Shown: positions 1 to 7,847, numbered from the stretch's first letter. The stretch is 64,000 bases of DNA from JBDWFY01 sp965275915 (GCA_965275915.1 CBDHYI010000003.1:261775-325774), one strand, 5' to 3'. Translations and numbers: made by a program. Notes: generated by a model not told the origin, from the sequence alone.

Positions 1-74
1 TTGCGCAAACTGAACATCTGATCGAGCAGATCTGAGTGTTTCTGCTGGTCGTCAGCCTGAATTGTAAAAAACAT
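1..74 (-). CDS. luxI: LuxI-type acyl-homoserine lactone synthase, N-terminal fragment
   Basis: Only the first 24 codons or so lie in the window; the gene continues past the left edge. The minus strand opens with ATG at 74 and reads M-F-F-T-I-Q-A-D-D, followed by LLDQMFSLRK. That is the usual N-terminus of AHL synthases, in which a short beta strand is followed by an L-x-x-M-F-x-L-R helix carrying the conserved Arg. A GGGA-type ribosome-binding site precedes the ATG. It lies 118 bp downstream of a luxR gene on the same strand, with a palindromic element between them, the classical arrangement for a quorum-sensing pair. The catalytic acidic residues and acyl-binding part are outside the window, so the call rests on the N-terminus and context. 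Confidence 0.7.
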   Translation of the reverse strand, partial: MFFTIQADDQQKHSDLLDQMFSLR

Positions 75-143
75 GAGAACTATCCCTTTCCCAAGATTTG
101 TCGTCGAGCCAATCATCGCTCGATAGGCAGCTCTGGGAAATTG

Positions 144-186
144 CCCCATATGTGTTCCCACAAATGGGCCCCCTCATATGGGGGGG
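144..186. promoter_or_regulatory. Lux-box-like palindromes between luxR and luxI
   Basis: Bases 145-154 (CCCATATGTG) and 159-168 (CACAAATGGG) form an inverted repeat with a 4-base spacer and one mismatch in ten. A second CATATG-centred site with C and G flanks follows at about 170-186. They lie 70-112 bp upstream of the luxI start, where a LuxR-AHL complex would be expected to bind. A related site occurs at 995-1009. Binding is inferred from position and symmetry only. Confidence 0.5.
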
Positions 187-192
187 ACGGGA

Positions 193-906
193 TCAGATCA
201 TTCGCAGTTTGATCGCTTTTGAGACTGCCTGGGAAATGTTGGCGCAATCAAGCTTGTGTCGGGCGGACTTCAGATAACTCCGTGCAGTGTGCTCGGAGAT
301 CTGGAGGATGATGGCAATGTCCTTGTGGTCCTTACCTTGTGAGGCCCATCGCAAGCACTCCAGTTCGCGCGGGCCGAGTTGGGGTGCCGGGTCGTGTTCA
401 CCGTAAATCTCTCCAATCGCCTTTCTATGCAGCAGATGTGCAAGCTCGGCCCAGTCCTGCTTGTTCGCCTCTGTCATTTCGGTCCAAGCGCATTCAGACA
501 AATCAGAATTCAGTGAGAGAAGAGAACGACGACCGGACCGGTCGATAACCGGAATGGAATAGCCATTGCTCCCGAGACCATAATTTTGAGAATCCAGCAT
601 CAATTCCGCCGCTTCCGGCGTGGCTTCGATTTCCGACCAATCGAATGGCAGCGAGCGTTGGAAGCCCATTGACGCGACGGGGTCGACATTGACGTATCCC
701 TTTAGAACATAACGGGAGACCCATTCGGGAGAATACGTTGTTCGAAGATAGGGCATGTCGACGGAGTCTGAGACAGTCTGAGCCAGGTGCAGCGTTGCAT
801 GGGTCAAATCATAAATGTCGCGAAAGGCAACAATCGCTGTTTCAACATCGCTACTTTCAGAAATGATCTTGAAGAGCCGTTCAAAAGGTGATTCTGGTTC
901 TGTCAC
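193..906 (-). CDS. luxR: LuxR-family quorum-sensing transcriptional regulator
   Basis: A 237-residue protein with an N-terminal autoinducer-binding domain (about residues 15-165) and a C-terminal LuxR helix-turn-helix (about 172-237). In the ligand domain the W-x3-Y...D-P...W signature that contacts the lactone is visible (SPEWVSRY, NVDPV, PFDWS). The DNA-binding part shows the LuxR pattern L-x-x-R-E-x-E-x-L followed by IAIILQISEHTARSYL. Length is typical of AHL receptors. It lies directly upstream of the luxI fragment on the same strand, so LuxR-AHL probably controls luxI through the palindromes at 144-186. Start at ATG 906, whose sequence gives a natural N-terminus for the family. Confidence 0.88.
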   Translation of the reverse strand: MTEPESPFERLFKIISESSDVETAIVAFRDIYDLTHATLHLAQTVSDSVDMPYLRTTYSPEWVSRYVLKGYVNVDPVASMGFQRSLPFDWSEIEATPEAAELMLDSQNYGLGSNGYSIPVIDRSGRRSLLSLNSDLSECAWTEMTEANKQDWAELAHLLHRKAIGEIYGEHDPAPQLGPRELECLRWASQGKDHKDIAIILQISEHTARSYLKSARHKLDCANISQAVSKAIKLRMI

Positions 907-994
907 TGGCTCTTTCCCAAAACATTGAATTCAAATCCAGGCAACCGGTTTAAAAAAAGCGTGATGCAACCTGTGTTTGCGTCCAATTGTAATA

Positions 995-1009
995 CCCACA
1001 TATGAGGGG
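995..1009. promoter_or_regulatory. Third CATATG-centred palindromic site, upstream of luxR and a small divergent gene
   Basis: The 15-base site CCCACATATGAGGGG, read on the other strand, nearly matches the CCCCTCATATG site found at 170-186. It lies 89 bp upstream of the luxR start and 55 bp upstream of the ATG at 1064 of a divergent small gene, so it could serve either promoter. Function as a LuxR operator is inferred from the shared sequence. Confidence 0.35.
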
Positions 1010-1063
1010 AGTGCAAATCCAAAAGCGCTCTATATCTTGCAGTGCAGAGAAACAGGTTTGCGT

Positions 1064-1306
1064 ATGCTGAACATTGATTCCGTACTAAAGGGACCGGATG
1101 GGACAGTGGTCATCAATTTTGATGACGCCTGTGAGGCGTTGCTGACGTCGCATGGCGAAATGTCAGCCACGGAAGCGTTAACACGAGCGTTTGTTGCAGA
1201 ACGAAAGCAAGAACGCGAGGGTGCCTTCTTCTGGATTGCGGTGTACCAACGATTGGTACAAGACAATAAGGGAAATCTGACGGTCTTCGAGCAGATAGGT
1301 GAGTGA
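1064..1306 (+). CDS. Small hypothetical protein divergent from luxR
   Basis: An 80-residue protein starting at ATG 1064 (MLNIDSVLKG). An in-frame TTG at 977 would add 29 residues, but those overlap the palindromic site at 995-1009, so the ATG is preferred. No family is recognised. The sequence is mixed alpha/beta in character, with an N-terminal part rich in hydrophobic and acidic residues and a helical, charged middle (AFVAERKQEREGAFFW). It has no signal peptide or membrane segment. It is transcribed away from luxR and shares the intergenic region with it, so it may be a quorum-sensing target or a modulator. That role is only inferred from position. Confidence 0.5.
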   Translation: MLNIDSVLKGPDGTVVINFDDACEALLTSHGEMSATEALTRAFVAERKQEREGAFFWIAVYQRLVQDNKGNLTVFEQIGE

Positions 1307-1477
1307 ACCTGTACCCGTATTGTCCGCGAGCAGCCTATGTGTCCACCTGTCCCGCATGGCACCTTGTCATGGTCTGTGGCAGTTGGATGAGTTCAAGTCA
1401 GTCGTGGGTCCGACTGCTCTGAAATCTTTCGGTTGACTGATCGACCAACACGTTGCCATATCTGGCGAACGTTGACC

Positions 1478-1921
1478 TTATTTACCGTTTTGATCGAGGC
1501 TATTGGCAATGTTCTGAATCGCACTAAGCAAACTGGCTCTAACTTTTGGATCCTTGATTGAAAAAAATGCCATATGCAGTTCGATACCCTGTGACGACAT
1601 CATGTCATCAAGAAAAGCTTGATCAACAGCTTTGCTGTTTTTGGCATGCGGGGCCTCGTCGAGCAACAAGTCCGACGACTTTACACCGAGTGCTTTTGCA
1701 ATATCAGTTAAACGCCCGGAACCAATTCTAGTTGCGCCGGACTCGTATTTCTGCACTTGTTGAAACGACACGCCGATCATTTTCCCGAGAGCGGTTTGCG
1801 ATAGACCTTGTGTCTTTCTATTCAGGCGAATTCGGCTGCCGACCTCAACATCCTTAGGGTGCGGCTTTTTTTCCAGTAGCTCAGCCCTCTTTTTCTTTTT
1901 GGTTAAACACCGCTGATGCAA
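1478..1921 (-). CDS. XRE-family (Cro/CI type) DNA-binding regulator
   Basis: A 147-residue protein with a lambda-repressor-like helix-turn-helix at about residues 26-85 (RIRLNRKTQGLSQTALGKMI, then GVSFQQVQKYESG, then TDIAKALGV). The C-terminal 60 residues are helical and have no recognised ligand domain. The start is TTG at 1921; an in-frame stop lies two codons upstream, so this is the longest possible form. The first 20 residues are very basic (KKKKR). This type of regulator is common in alphaproteobacteria, on both chromosomes and plasmids. Its target is unknown. A broken SRAP gene begins almost back to back on the other strand. Confidence 0.85.
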   Translation of the reverse strand: MHQRCLTKKKKRAELLEKKPHPKDVEVGSRIRLNRKTQGLSQTALGKMIGVSFQQVQKYESGATRIGSGRLTDIAKALGVKSSDLLLDEAPHAKNSKAVDQAFLDDMMSSQGIELHMAFFSIKDPKVRASLLSAIQNIANSLDQNGK

Positions 1922-2089
1922 TGTTTAACGTAATTAGACTCGCCCAAGTCCGTATAGAGAAAACTGACCAGTTGATCAACACATACGATAACTCACATGC
2001 ACCGGACGGAAGCGCCGGCAAAGGCGAGCACAGCGACGGGCAACGCAGACCATCGACCAGTCCGCGCGATCTAATCCCACATTCTCGCG

Positions 2090-2570
2090 GCAATCTGCTG
2101 TTCTTCCTGGCCGATCGCGTCAGCATAGGAAGTCGAAGCACTGGCGCCCCTGGCTCAACATCGACAACAGATGTGTCGTTCCGTTCACAAGTTTTGCTGA
2201 GAACGATGAGCGCCCCGGCAAAAACAAGGAGCTCGTCTGGTTCGCACTCGATGAACCACGTCCACTCGCGTTTTTTGCAGGTATCTGGACGAGGTGGACG
2301 TCGGTTCGAAAGCTCAAGGACGGTGAAACCACCGACGACCTATTCGGATTCCTGACCACCGAAGCGAATGATGTTGTGCATCCGGTCCATTCCAAGGCCA
2401 TGCCGGTTATTCTTCGAACGGAGCAGGAAATCGAGGATTGGCTGACGCTACCGATGGAAGACGCCATGCAGATGCAAAAACCGCTTCCTGATGGCGTTCT
2501 GGAAGTGGTCGCGCGCGGGGTCAGTCAGGACGGTCCACCTGAAATACTCTCAGCAACAGATCGTCATTGA
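2090..2570 (+). pseudogene. Remnant of an SRAP (YedK/HMCES-like) abasic-site sensor protein
   Basis: One open frame reads through HWRPWL, a cysteine-valine-valine-proline segment, FAGIWTRWTSVRKL, LFGFLTTEAN, HSKAMPVIL and LPDGVLEVVARG. These blocks, in this order, are the C-terminal two thirds of SRAP-domain proteins, which crosslink to abasic sites in single-stranded DNA. The frame has no usable start codon upstream of GTG 2376, and the N-terminus with the catalytic Cys2 is not recognisable in the preceding 170 bp. This is therefore a decayed or truncated gene. A frame beginning M-F-N at 1921 might be the remains of the original M-C-N start, which is speculative. Confidence 0.75.
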
Positions 2571-2725
2571 TTCCTGTATCATTGGATGGTGGTGCGAATC
2601 ACTCGGCGATGCCCTTGCTGCAAGCCGCATAAGTGAGCGGATATCCGGGATAAAAACCGCACCACTAAAAGCCTTGTCATCATACAACTCATCCGCCGGA
2701 GTTCTCGACAGGTCCGACAAGACAA

Positions 2726-3310
2726 ATGCTTAGACCCTGCACAGTGACATCCCTGTGCCTTGCTGCGCTGCTGATGCTAACCGCATGTGGATCACACACG
2801 CACGATGTTCAAAAATACGTCAGGGATGTCAAAAACCCCGCGTCGGATTTCAGCAAGAAGGTCGACGGTTTCCTGATCTATGCGTTGATCAATGGCACTT
2901 ACCAGCGACATAGTGCATTGTTGGATTCGCTTACATCCGTGTTCTTCGACAGCGTTTCTTCTGAGAGCCCACCGTATACTCTTGTTATAGGTGCGGCCTT
3001 CTACGAAAACCGGAGCGACCCGGCGACAATCGAGGACGTCACGGTCAGGATAGGCGATCAGCGGAAAGTTGTCCTGCTTGAAGAAAACGCCGAGCTTTTG
3101 CCAGGTGAATGGTTGGATCATGCCGATTCCGCACAATTGAAATTCCCGCTCGGCGATCTGCTGCCTTTTGAAGGCGGTGGGGCGATGGTTGTGGAGGTGC
3201 AATTCCGCACGCCCGACAGTGAGCGTTCGGAGACACTCATCACCATCTTCAAGGGTGTCAAGGAATCGAGGAGCACGTCAAAACTCATGATGATTCTTCT
3301 GGGCGGATAG
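2726..3310 (+). CDS. Predicted lipoprotein of unknown function
   Basis: A 194-residue protein with a lipoprotein signal peptide: a short N-region, a hydrophobic core (LCLAALLMLTAC) and a lipobox L-T-A-C whose Cys is at about residue 21. The mature part has alternating hydrophobic residues suggesting beta structure (YTLVIGAAFYENR, VVEVQFRTP). No family is recognised. A ribosome-binding site upstream of ATG 2726 is weak. Convergent with the Asp-rich gene that follows. Probably anchored in the outer or inner membrane facing the periplasm. Confidence 0.7.
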   Translation: MLRPCTVTSLCLAALLMLTACGSHTHDVQKYVRDVKNPASDFSKKVDGFLIYALINGTYQRHSALLDSLTSVFFDSVSSESPPYTLVIGAAFYENRSDPATIEDVTVRIGDQRKVVLLEENAELLPGEWLDHADSAQLKFPLGDLLPFEGGGAMVVEVQFRTPDSERSETLITIFKGVKESRSTSKLMMILLGG

Positions 3311-3374
3311 CATCTCGCCCCCGCTGGCGGCCCGGCATCACCGGGCCACTGCAGAGTCCTGCGTGTGATGACGC

Positions 3375-3689
3375 TCAATCATCGTCATCATCGTCATCAT
3401 CGTCGTCGTCATCGTCATCGTCGCGGTCACGTCGATAAGAACGCCGGCGTGCGTCATCATCGTCATCGTCGCCGGACAGGTAGAAGTAGTAGCCGGCACG
3501 AGGCACGCGGACATAATAGCAATCGTCGTCGTCATCATCGTCTTCACACACAAGCACACGCTTTGTGTGATGGACACCGAACATGTGTGGAACGACTTCA
3601 AGCGTATCGTCAAAACCATCGGCCTGGCTGGCTGTTGCCGTCAGGGCTAAAGTCACCGCCGCTGCGCTGACCGAAGCAATCAGTTTCAT
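3375..3689 (-). CDS. Small exported protein with poly-aspartate tail
   Basis: A 104-residue protein starting at ATG 3689, preceded by an AGGAG ribosome-binding site; a longer frame to 3872 lacks one. Residues 1-24 are a signal peptide (MKLIASVSAAAVTLALTATA, cleavage near A-S-Q-A-D). The mature protein has two acidic blocks (seven and six Asp in a row), a Tyr-rich stretch (GYYFYLSG), an Arg-rich patch and a final run of 15 Asp to the stop. Such tails could bind calcium or other cations, or buffer charge. The coding DNA is a GAC/GAT trinucleotide array prone to slippage. No family is recognised. Confidence 0.7.
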   Translation of the reverse strand: MKLIASVSAAAVTLALTATASQADGFDDTLEVVPHMFGVHHTKRVLVCEDDDDDDDCYYVRVPRAGYYFYLSGDDDDDDARRRSYRRDRDDDDDDDDDDDDDDD

Positions 3690-3996
3690 CGGGGATCTCC
3701 TCGTTCCTGTCGCATCGGCTTTTGACTGCCGACACAAGGCTAACGCGACCGGAGGCGTTTTATTCCCCTGGCCAATTCCTGGACCTTCAGACCAAGCCCT
3801 TTTCGGAACCGTTCTCGGATGTTCCACATTGCGAGCGAGGTTGCTCATGCATCGGCCGAGCGCCAAGGGCACTCGCTGCGATCCTGGGTTGCTTGCGTGC
3901 CTTCAAGAGCAGGTTGCCGCTCCGGTGTTGCCGCACCTGTTTGTCGGGGCAGTGTCGGCGGAAGCCGTCAGGTGAGGGGCCGTGAGAGGAAGAGGG

Positions 3997-4072
3997 CAGG
4001 GAAGCCCGGTTGCCGGGCTTCCAGAAGGAGAGAGAGGCTCTCCGACCCGGCTCCGAACAAGGAGCAAGACCC
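3997..4072 (+). promoter_or_regulatory. Two-hairpin leader, copy A (upstream of ParB-like gene)
   Basis: Directly before ATG 4073 lies a perfect 10-bp hairpin (GGAAGCCCGG 4000-4009, CCGGGCTTCC 4013-4022), an AGAGAGAG-containing linker, and a second hairpin GCTCC/GGAGC (4050-4054 with 4061-4065) whose 3' arm is the Shine-Dalgarno sequence. The same order occurs before 9867 and 12720. The rest of 3690-3996 shows no gene. Confidence 0.6.
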
Positions 4073-6181
4073 ATGGCAATTGCCGAAATCGAACAGATCC
4101 CGTTGAACAAGCTGGTCCTCAGCCCATTGAATGTCCGCTGGACCGAGGCGACCGAGGAAGAAAATGCCGAGCTTTACGCCAACCTCAAACATGATGGTTT
4201 GCTGCAGAACCTTCTTGTGCACAAAGTCGGCGATAAATATCATGTCCACGGCGGTGGCCGGCGTTATAAACAGCTGAAAAAACTGGCAAAAAACCGGCAC
4301 ATCAAGGCAGACGAAAAGGTCTCGTGCAAGGTCGAACCCAAGTCGGCCGCACTGACGTCATCGTTGGCGGAAAATGCGATCCGTGCGCCGATGCATCCGG
4401 CCGACGAGTTCCAGGCATTCGCTGCTCTGATTGAGGAGGGCAAGACGGTCGAAGAAGTGGCCACTCGCTTCGGGGTAACAGCTGGCCTGGTCGAGCGGCG
4501 GCTCAAGCTGGCGCAGGTCGCGCCGGAGATCCTGGATGATTTCCGGAAAGGACAACTGACGCTCGAGGCGGTGATGGCATTCACCTTGAGCAACGATCAT
4601 GCGCGGCAGCTTGAGATCCGCGAGGCGATATCGCATTTTCATCCGACCGGCAAACACAATGCGATCCGGCGTATGCTGACCGAGCGGACCTGTTCGGGCA
4701 GTACACGACTGGCACGCTATGTCGGTGTCGACAAGTATGAGAAGGCAGGCGGCAACGTCATCAGAGACCTGTTTTCCGACGACGACAACGTGCACCTCAC
4801 GGACATCGATCTCCTGGAGAAACTGGCCATCGAGAAGCTGGAACGGGCCGCCAAAAAACACGGCAAAGGCTGGAAGTGGTCCGTGGCCGTTCTGGATTTC
4901 AACTACAATGACGGTCTCAAATATGGCCGTGTTTATCCGAAGCCTCAGGACCTCGATCCGGAGATCGCAAGCGAGCGCGAGACGCTGCAGAAACGGCTCG
5001 ATGAGATCGAAACCCTCGATGATGAAGATTGGACCGATGAGATCGCCGATGAAGCCGACAGTGCGGGCGAACGCATCGGCGAAATCGATGCGCTTGAGAA
5101 AAGGAGTGCGGTCTTCAGCGACGAACAGCGTGCGATCGCCGGATGTATCGTCAGCGTCGACTATGGCGGAAAACTGGAGATCAATGCGGGCCTTGTTCGT
5201 CCGGAGGACGTTCCGGTGCCGGAACCTGAAGCCGCCGATGCCGAAAGCGATGGCGCGAGCACCAACGAAGATGCTGATGGTGAGATCAAGGCCGAACCGG
5301 CAATTCGCGTGACGCCGCCGCGGTCAGAGACGACATACAAAGCGCCGGTCGATCCGGTAACCGCAGCTCGAAAGGAGCAAGGTGTCTCGCAGGCCCTGGG
5401 TGACGAACTGCGGGCCACACGCCATCAGATCCTGCAGGCACACCTCAGTGCCGACTTCGATGTCGCCTTTGACGCCATGCTCTATTCCATGTGCCGTCAA
5501 ACGTTCCGGAACGGCTATGAGGTCACTCCGCTCGACATCAGCCTCAAGCCGGCCATGGTCATGGCAAGCAGGGACGTCCTGAAGGAGACGATTGCGGCAA
5601 CGGTTCTGGAGGAGGTTCGCGGATCGCTTAGCCTCGATTGGCTGCAGAAGGAGTCGCCGGAGGATTTCGAAGCCCTGTGCGCGTTGTCATCGGAAGAAAA
5701 ACAGGCCTTGTTCGCCTGGTGCACGGCCTACGCGTTGACCCAGCAGCTTTCGACGGACAAGAGCGTCAATCCGATCTTCGAACAGATCGGTCAACGGATG
5801 GATGTCGACGTCGCAAAGTTCTGGCGTCCGACAGTCGAGACCTACTGGGGCAGTGTCAAGAAGGACCATTCGCTTGGCGTTGCCCGCGAACTGATCGGCG
5901 AAGAATGGGTCAATGACCGGTCGCACTACAAGAAAGCCCTCCTGGCCAAGTCGATGGAGGCCTATTTCGGCGACGATGCGGACAAGAAAGCCGATCTTGC
6001 GGTCGACGTCGCGGCGAAGACGTCGACCTGGCTCCCCGATGGGATGGGGTTCGCTGTCGAGGGCACTGGGACGGCGGCCGACAGCGATGCGATCGAAACG
6101 GATCCGGAAGCGTCCGGATCTGAAGAAACGACAGAGGAAGCCGACACCCTGCCGGCGTTTCTGAGCGAAGCAGCCGAGTAG
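4073..6181 (+). CDS. ParB/RepB/Spo0J-family partition-like protein
   Basis: A 702-residue protein; start ATG 4073 has an AAGGAGC ribosome-binding site at proper spacing. Residues 8-100 are a ParB N-terminal (ParB/sulfiredoxin) domain with the nucleotide-binding motif in the form G-G-G-R-R at about 60-64 and an ENAIRAPMHPADE block near 100, followed by a helix-turn-helix (VEEVATRFGVTAGLVERRLK, about 125-145). The C-terminal 400 residues are acidic and much longer than in chromosomal ParB (about 300 residues). No parA neighbour is present. Such long solitary ParB-like proteins are common on alphaproteobacterial conjugative plasmids, where the role may be DNA-binding or nuclease rather than segregation. 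First gene of a co-directional backbone series. Confidence 0.85.
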   Translation: MAIAEIEQIPLNKLVLSPLNVRWTEATEEENAELYANLKHDGLLQNLLVHKVGDKYHVHGGGRRYKQLKKLAKNRHIKADEKVSCKVEPKSAALTSSLAENAIRAPMHPADEFQAFAALIEEGKTVEEVATRFGVTAGLVERRLKLAQVAPEILDDFRKGQLTLEAVMAFTLSNDHARQLEIREAISHFHPTGKHNAIRRMLTERTCSGSTRLARYVGVDKYEKAGGNVIRDLFSDDDNVHLTDIDLLEKLAIEKLERAAKKHGKGWKWSVAVLDFNYNDGLKYGRVYPKPQDLDPEIASERETLQKRLDEIETLDDEDWTDEIADEADSAGERIGEIDALEKRSAVFSDEQRAIAGCIVSVDYGGKLEINAGLVRPEDVPVPEPEAADAESDGASTNEDADGEIKAEPAIRVTPPRSETTYKAPVDPVTAARKEQGVSQALGDELRATRHQILQAHLSADFDVAFDAMLYSMCRQTFRNGYEVTPLDISLKPAMVMASRDVLKETIAATVLEEVRGSLSLDWLQKESPEDFEALCALSSEEKQALFAWCTAYALTQQLSTDKSVNPIFEQIGQRMDVDVAKFWRPTVETYWGSVKKDHSLGVARELIGEEWVNDRSHYKKALLAKSMEAYFGDDADKKADLAVDVAAKTSTWLPDGMGFAVEGTGTAADSDAIETDPEASGSEETTEEADTLPAFLSEAAE

Positions 6182-6205
6182 GCCTGTTCGATCCCCTTGG
6201 CTGAT

Positions 6206-6240
6206 AGACCGTCCGGCGTCCGCGCCGGGCGGTCTCTTTC
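6206..6240 (+). terminator. GC-rich hairpin between ParB-like gene and next gene
   Basis: A 13-bp stem with one wobble pair (6206-6218 with 6223-6235) and a TCCG loop, followed by CTTTC. It lies 25 bp after the ParB-like stop and 46 bp before the next start, so it may terminate the one transcript or attenuate the other. Confidence 0.55.
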
Positions 6241-6280
6241 AACCCACAAATTCATACCCAGTTCAACAGGAGGACGCGTC

Positions 6281-6631
6281 ATGTCCACCATTGAATACCG
6301 CACGCCGGGAACACAACTCTGGTGGAGCTCAGTCGCCGCCTGGGTGGCCGCGGTTCACATGCTTGACCGCCGGCGCAGTTCGTCCGCAAGAAACCGTGCA
6401 TTGGACGCCCATGTCGCGGCGCTGCCCCTCGAGCTTATTGCTGAGGACACAGATCTGTCGGCGCTGAAGGAAGCTGTTTGGCTTCTAAAATATGGTGGCT
6501 CATATTTCCAGCGGCCGCAACGGGGTCACCGTGCCGATGCACCGCATACGCCGCGCATTGTGGCGCTGAACAACCGCATCGCTCAACTCGATCGGGTTCG
6601 CTTCGGTCATAACCGTGGCCCGGACCCATGA
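6281..6631 (+). CDS. Hypothetical plasmid protein
   Basis: A 116-residue protein; ATG 6281 follows a strong AGGAGG site, so the longer frame from 6197 is rejected. Residues 8-35 contain WWSSVAAWVAAVHMLDRRR, a hydrophobic helix followed by Arg-rich residues, and a charged middle (ALKEAVWLLKYGGSYF). The C-terminus ends N-R-G-P-D-P. No family is recognised. The stop overlaps the next start (ATGA), indicating translational coupling to the zinc-finger protein. Confidence 0.65.
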   Translation: MSTIEYRTPGTQLWWSSVAAWVAAVHMLDRRRSSSARNRALDAHVAALPLELIAEDTDLSALKEAVWLLKYGGSYFQRPQRGHRADAPHTPRIVALNNRIAQLDRVRFGHNRGPDP

Positions 6632-6861
6632 GTGTGTCTGTCGATTTCACGGCATATCGCCACCCGGTCCTCGCCGTTGCCTGTCCGACCTGTCACGCCA
6701 GGGCCGGAACCATGTGCCGGCGACCCTCCGGTCATCGTGCGAGCGATTTTCACAAGGATCGCAAGGCTGAAGCGGACCGTATGTTTGTCGTCCAGCATGG
6801 CGAGCGGGCCGCGATCTATCGAAGGTCCGACGGCTGGGTGATCGAGCCCAACAAAATATGA
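6628..6861 (+). CDS. Small zinc-finger protein of the phage/plasmid type
   Basis: A 77-residue protein with a compact zinc-binding motif: C-P-T-C-H-A-x-x-G-x-x-C-R-R-P-S-G-H, followed by F-H. This spacing is the phage-type zinc-binding domain seen in small DNA-associated proteins of phages and plasmids. It overlaps the preceding stop by the ATGA arrangement. The remainder forms a short beta-rich tail (AAIYRRSDGWVIEP). Probably binds nucleic acid; the target is unknown. Confidence 0.7.
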   Translation: MSVSVDFTAYRHPVLAVACPTCHARAGTMCRRPSGHRASDFHKDRKAEADRMFVVQHGERAAIYRRSDGWVIEPNKI

Positions 6862-6889
6862 CGTTTGCAACTGCCTGGCTGAAATCCCC

Positions 6890-6919
6890 GGACCGTTCTC
6901 GACAGGGAGCGGTCCTTTT
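6890..6919 (+). terminator. Terminator-like hairpin before the DUF3768 gene
   Basis: GGACCG (6890-6895) pairs with CGGTCC (6910-6915), with additional inner CTC/GAG pairing, followed by TTTT. It lies 28 bp after the zinc-finger gene and about 55 bp before the next start codon. Confidence 0.6.
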
Positions 6920-6974
6920 CGCCTGCCGGATTTCCAAGGCCGAGTGGTCGGCCGATCCGGCGAGGAGAAAAGTC

Positions 6975-7364
6975 ATGAATTCAGCCGCGCAGACCCTTGA
7001 TGGTCGGACGGAGAAAGAAACAGCCGCGATCATTGCCGCTCAAAACGACAAGTTCAGAAGGAACATCGCCTTTCCGGGGGAGACTGACGTTCCCGAGGGC
7101 CGCGTGGTGGTGACGCCAGGGATTAGTGCCCAAGGGCCCTTTTTTGAGGTGGAAGCCTTACGCAAGATTGCGGGATTTAGCGAATTCACTGCTGATAGCG
7201 ATCCCTACGGTTGGCATGAGATGGCGGTAATCGAAGTCCAGTCTCTGACGGTCTGGTTCAAGATCGACCTTTACGACGAGACCTATGAACGCGGATCCGA
7301 CGAACCGACAGATCCTGCAGTCACGCGCCGCGTCCTGACAGTTCTTTTTCCGGACGAATACTGA
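6975..7364 (+). CDS. DUF3768 family protein
   Basis: A 129-residue protein; ATG 6975 follows GAGGAGAAAAG, so the longer upstream frame is rejected. The family pattern is clear: an IAAQNDKFRRN helix, GRVVVTPGI, a DPYGWHEMAVIEV core strand, WFKIDLYDETYERGSDEP and a terminal RRVLTVLFPDEY. DUF3768 proteins are small, cytosolic, and nearly restricted to alphaproteobacterial plasmids and mobile elements; their biochemical role is not known. It sits between terminator-like hairpins and is likely expressed as its own unit or by read-through within the backbone. Confidence 0.85.
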   Translation: MNSAAQTLDGRTEKETAAIIAAQNDKFRRNIAFPGETDVPEGRVVVTPGISAQGPFFEVEALRKIAGFSEFTADSDPYGWHEMAVIEVQSLTVWFKIDLYDETYERGSDEPTDPAVTRRVLTVLFPDEY

Positions 7365-7402
7365 GTTGCGCGACGGCACTGCACCGCCGATCGTTACACC
7401 AC

Positions 7403-7431
7403 GGCTGCTTCCCGCCCGGGAGGCGGCCTTT
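7403..7431 (+). terminator. GC-rich hairpin after the DUF3768 gene
   Basis: Bases 7403-7414 can pair with 7417-7428 (two G-U wobbles), followed by TTTC. It lies 38 bp past the DUF3768 stop and about 65 bp before the next start. Confidence 0.5.
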
Positions 7432-7494
7432 CGCCGTGACGGGTCCGATGAGGATCGGATGGTCTGATCCAGCCCGTCGTGGAGAAACAACGAA

Positions 7495-7770
7495 ATGGTT
7501 CAAAACAAGGACTACGAGGTGACACTCTGTCCGATCCACCGCATAGGCGGCTTCGTCGTCACGAAGTATGACGAGATCAGGAACGCCCTGAAACACGCAA
7601 TCACCGCGGCCGGCATGGATGACCTTGTCGACCGTATCGCGCAGATTGCCATCGAGCACGGTACCGGCTGCCGCGCCCTGGTGCGTTGTGTCGGCGGGCG
7701 CAAGCCGCCCGGTTTCGACAAGGCCACCCAGAACCTCGTCTTCAATCTGGGTCCGGCGCAAGCCGCCTGA
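7495..7770 (+). CDS. Small hypothetical plasmid protein
   Basis: A 91-residue protein with a GGAGAAA ribosome-binding site before ATG 7495. The N-terminal part has beta character with a Cys and His close together (CPIHRIGGFVV), followed by a helix (AGMDDLVDRIAQIAIEHGTG) and CRALVRCVGG. It has no signal peptide or membrane segment and no recognised family. Part of the co-directional backbone ahead of ardC. Confidence 0.6.
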   Translation: MVQNKDYEVTLCPIHRIGGFVVTKYDEIRNALKHAITAAGMDDLVDRIAQIAIEHGTGCRALVRCVGGRKPPGFDKATQNLVFNLGPAQAA

Positions 7771-7802
7771 CGGCGATCACGGACCCATTCATTCCTTCAA
7801 TC

Positions 7803-7829
7803 ACGCCCGCGGCTTCCGTGGGCGTTTTC
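7803..7829 (+). terminator. Terminator-like hairpin immediately upstream of ardC
   Basis: ACGCCCGCGG (7803-7812) pairs with CCGTGGGCGT (7816-7825) apart from one wobble, around a CTT loop, followed by TTTTCA. It ends only about 20 bp before the ardC start codon, so it can act as an attenuator for ardC as well as a terminator for the gene before. Confidence 0.6.
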
Positions 7830-7847
7830 ATTTTCAGGAGACCGAAC

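Noticed and set aside
2491..2733. 80-codon frame overlapping the SRAP remnant and the lipoprotein start
   Set aside because: Runs out of frame across the SRAP homology and has no ribosome-binding site.
4010..4072. Longer N-terminus for the ParB-like protein
   Set aside because: The added 21 residues are encoded by the hairpin leader itself, while ATG 4073 has a correctly spaced ribosome-binding site and begins the domain.
4073..6181. ParB-like protein as part of a parABS segregation system
   Set aside because: No parA gene or parS-like repeats were found nearby; the long acidic C-terminus differs from segregation ParB.
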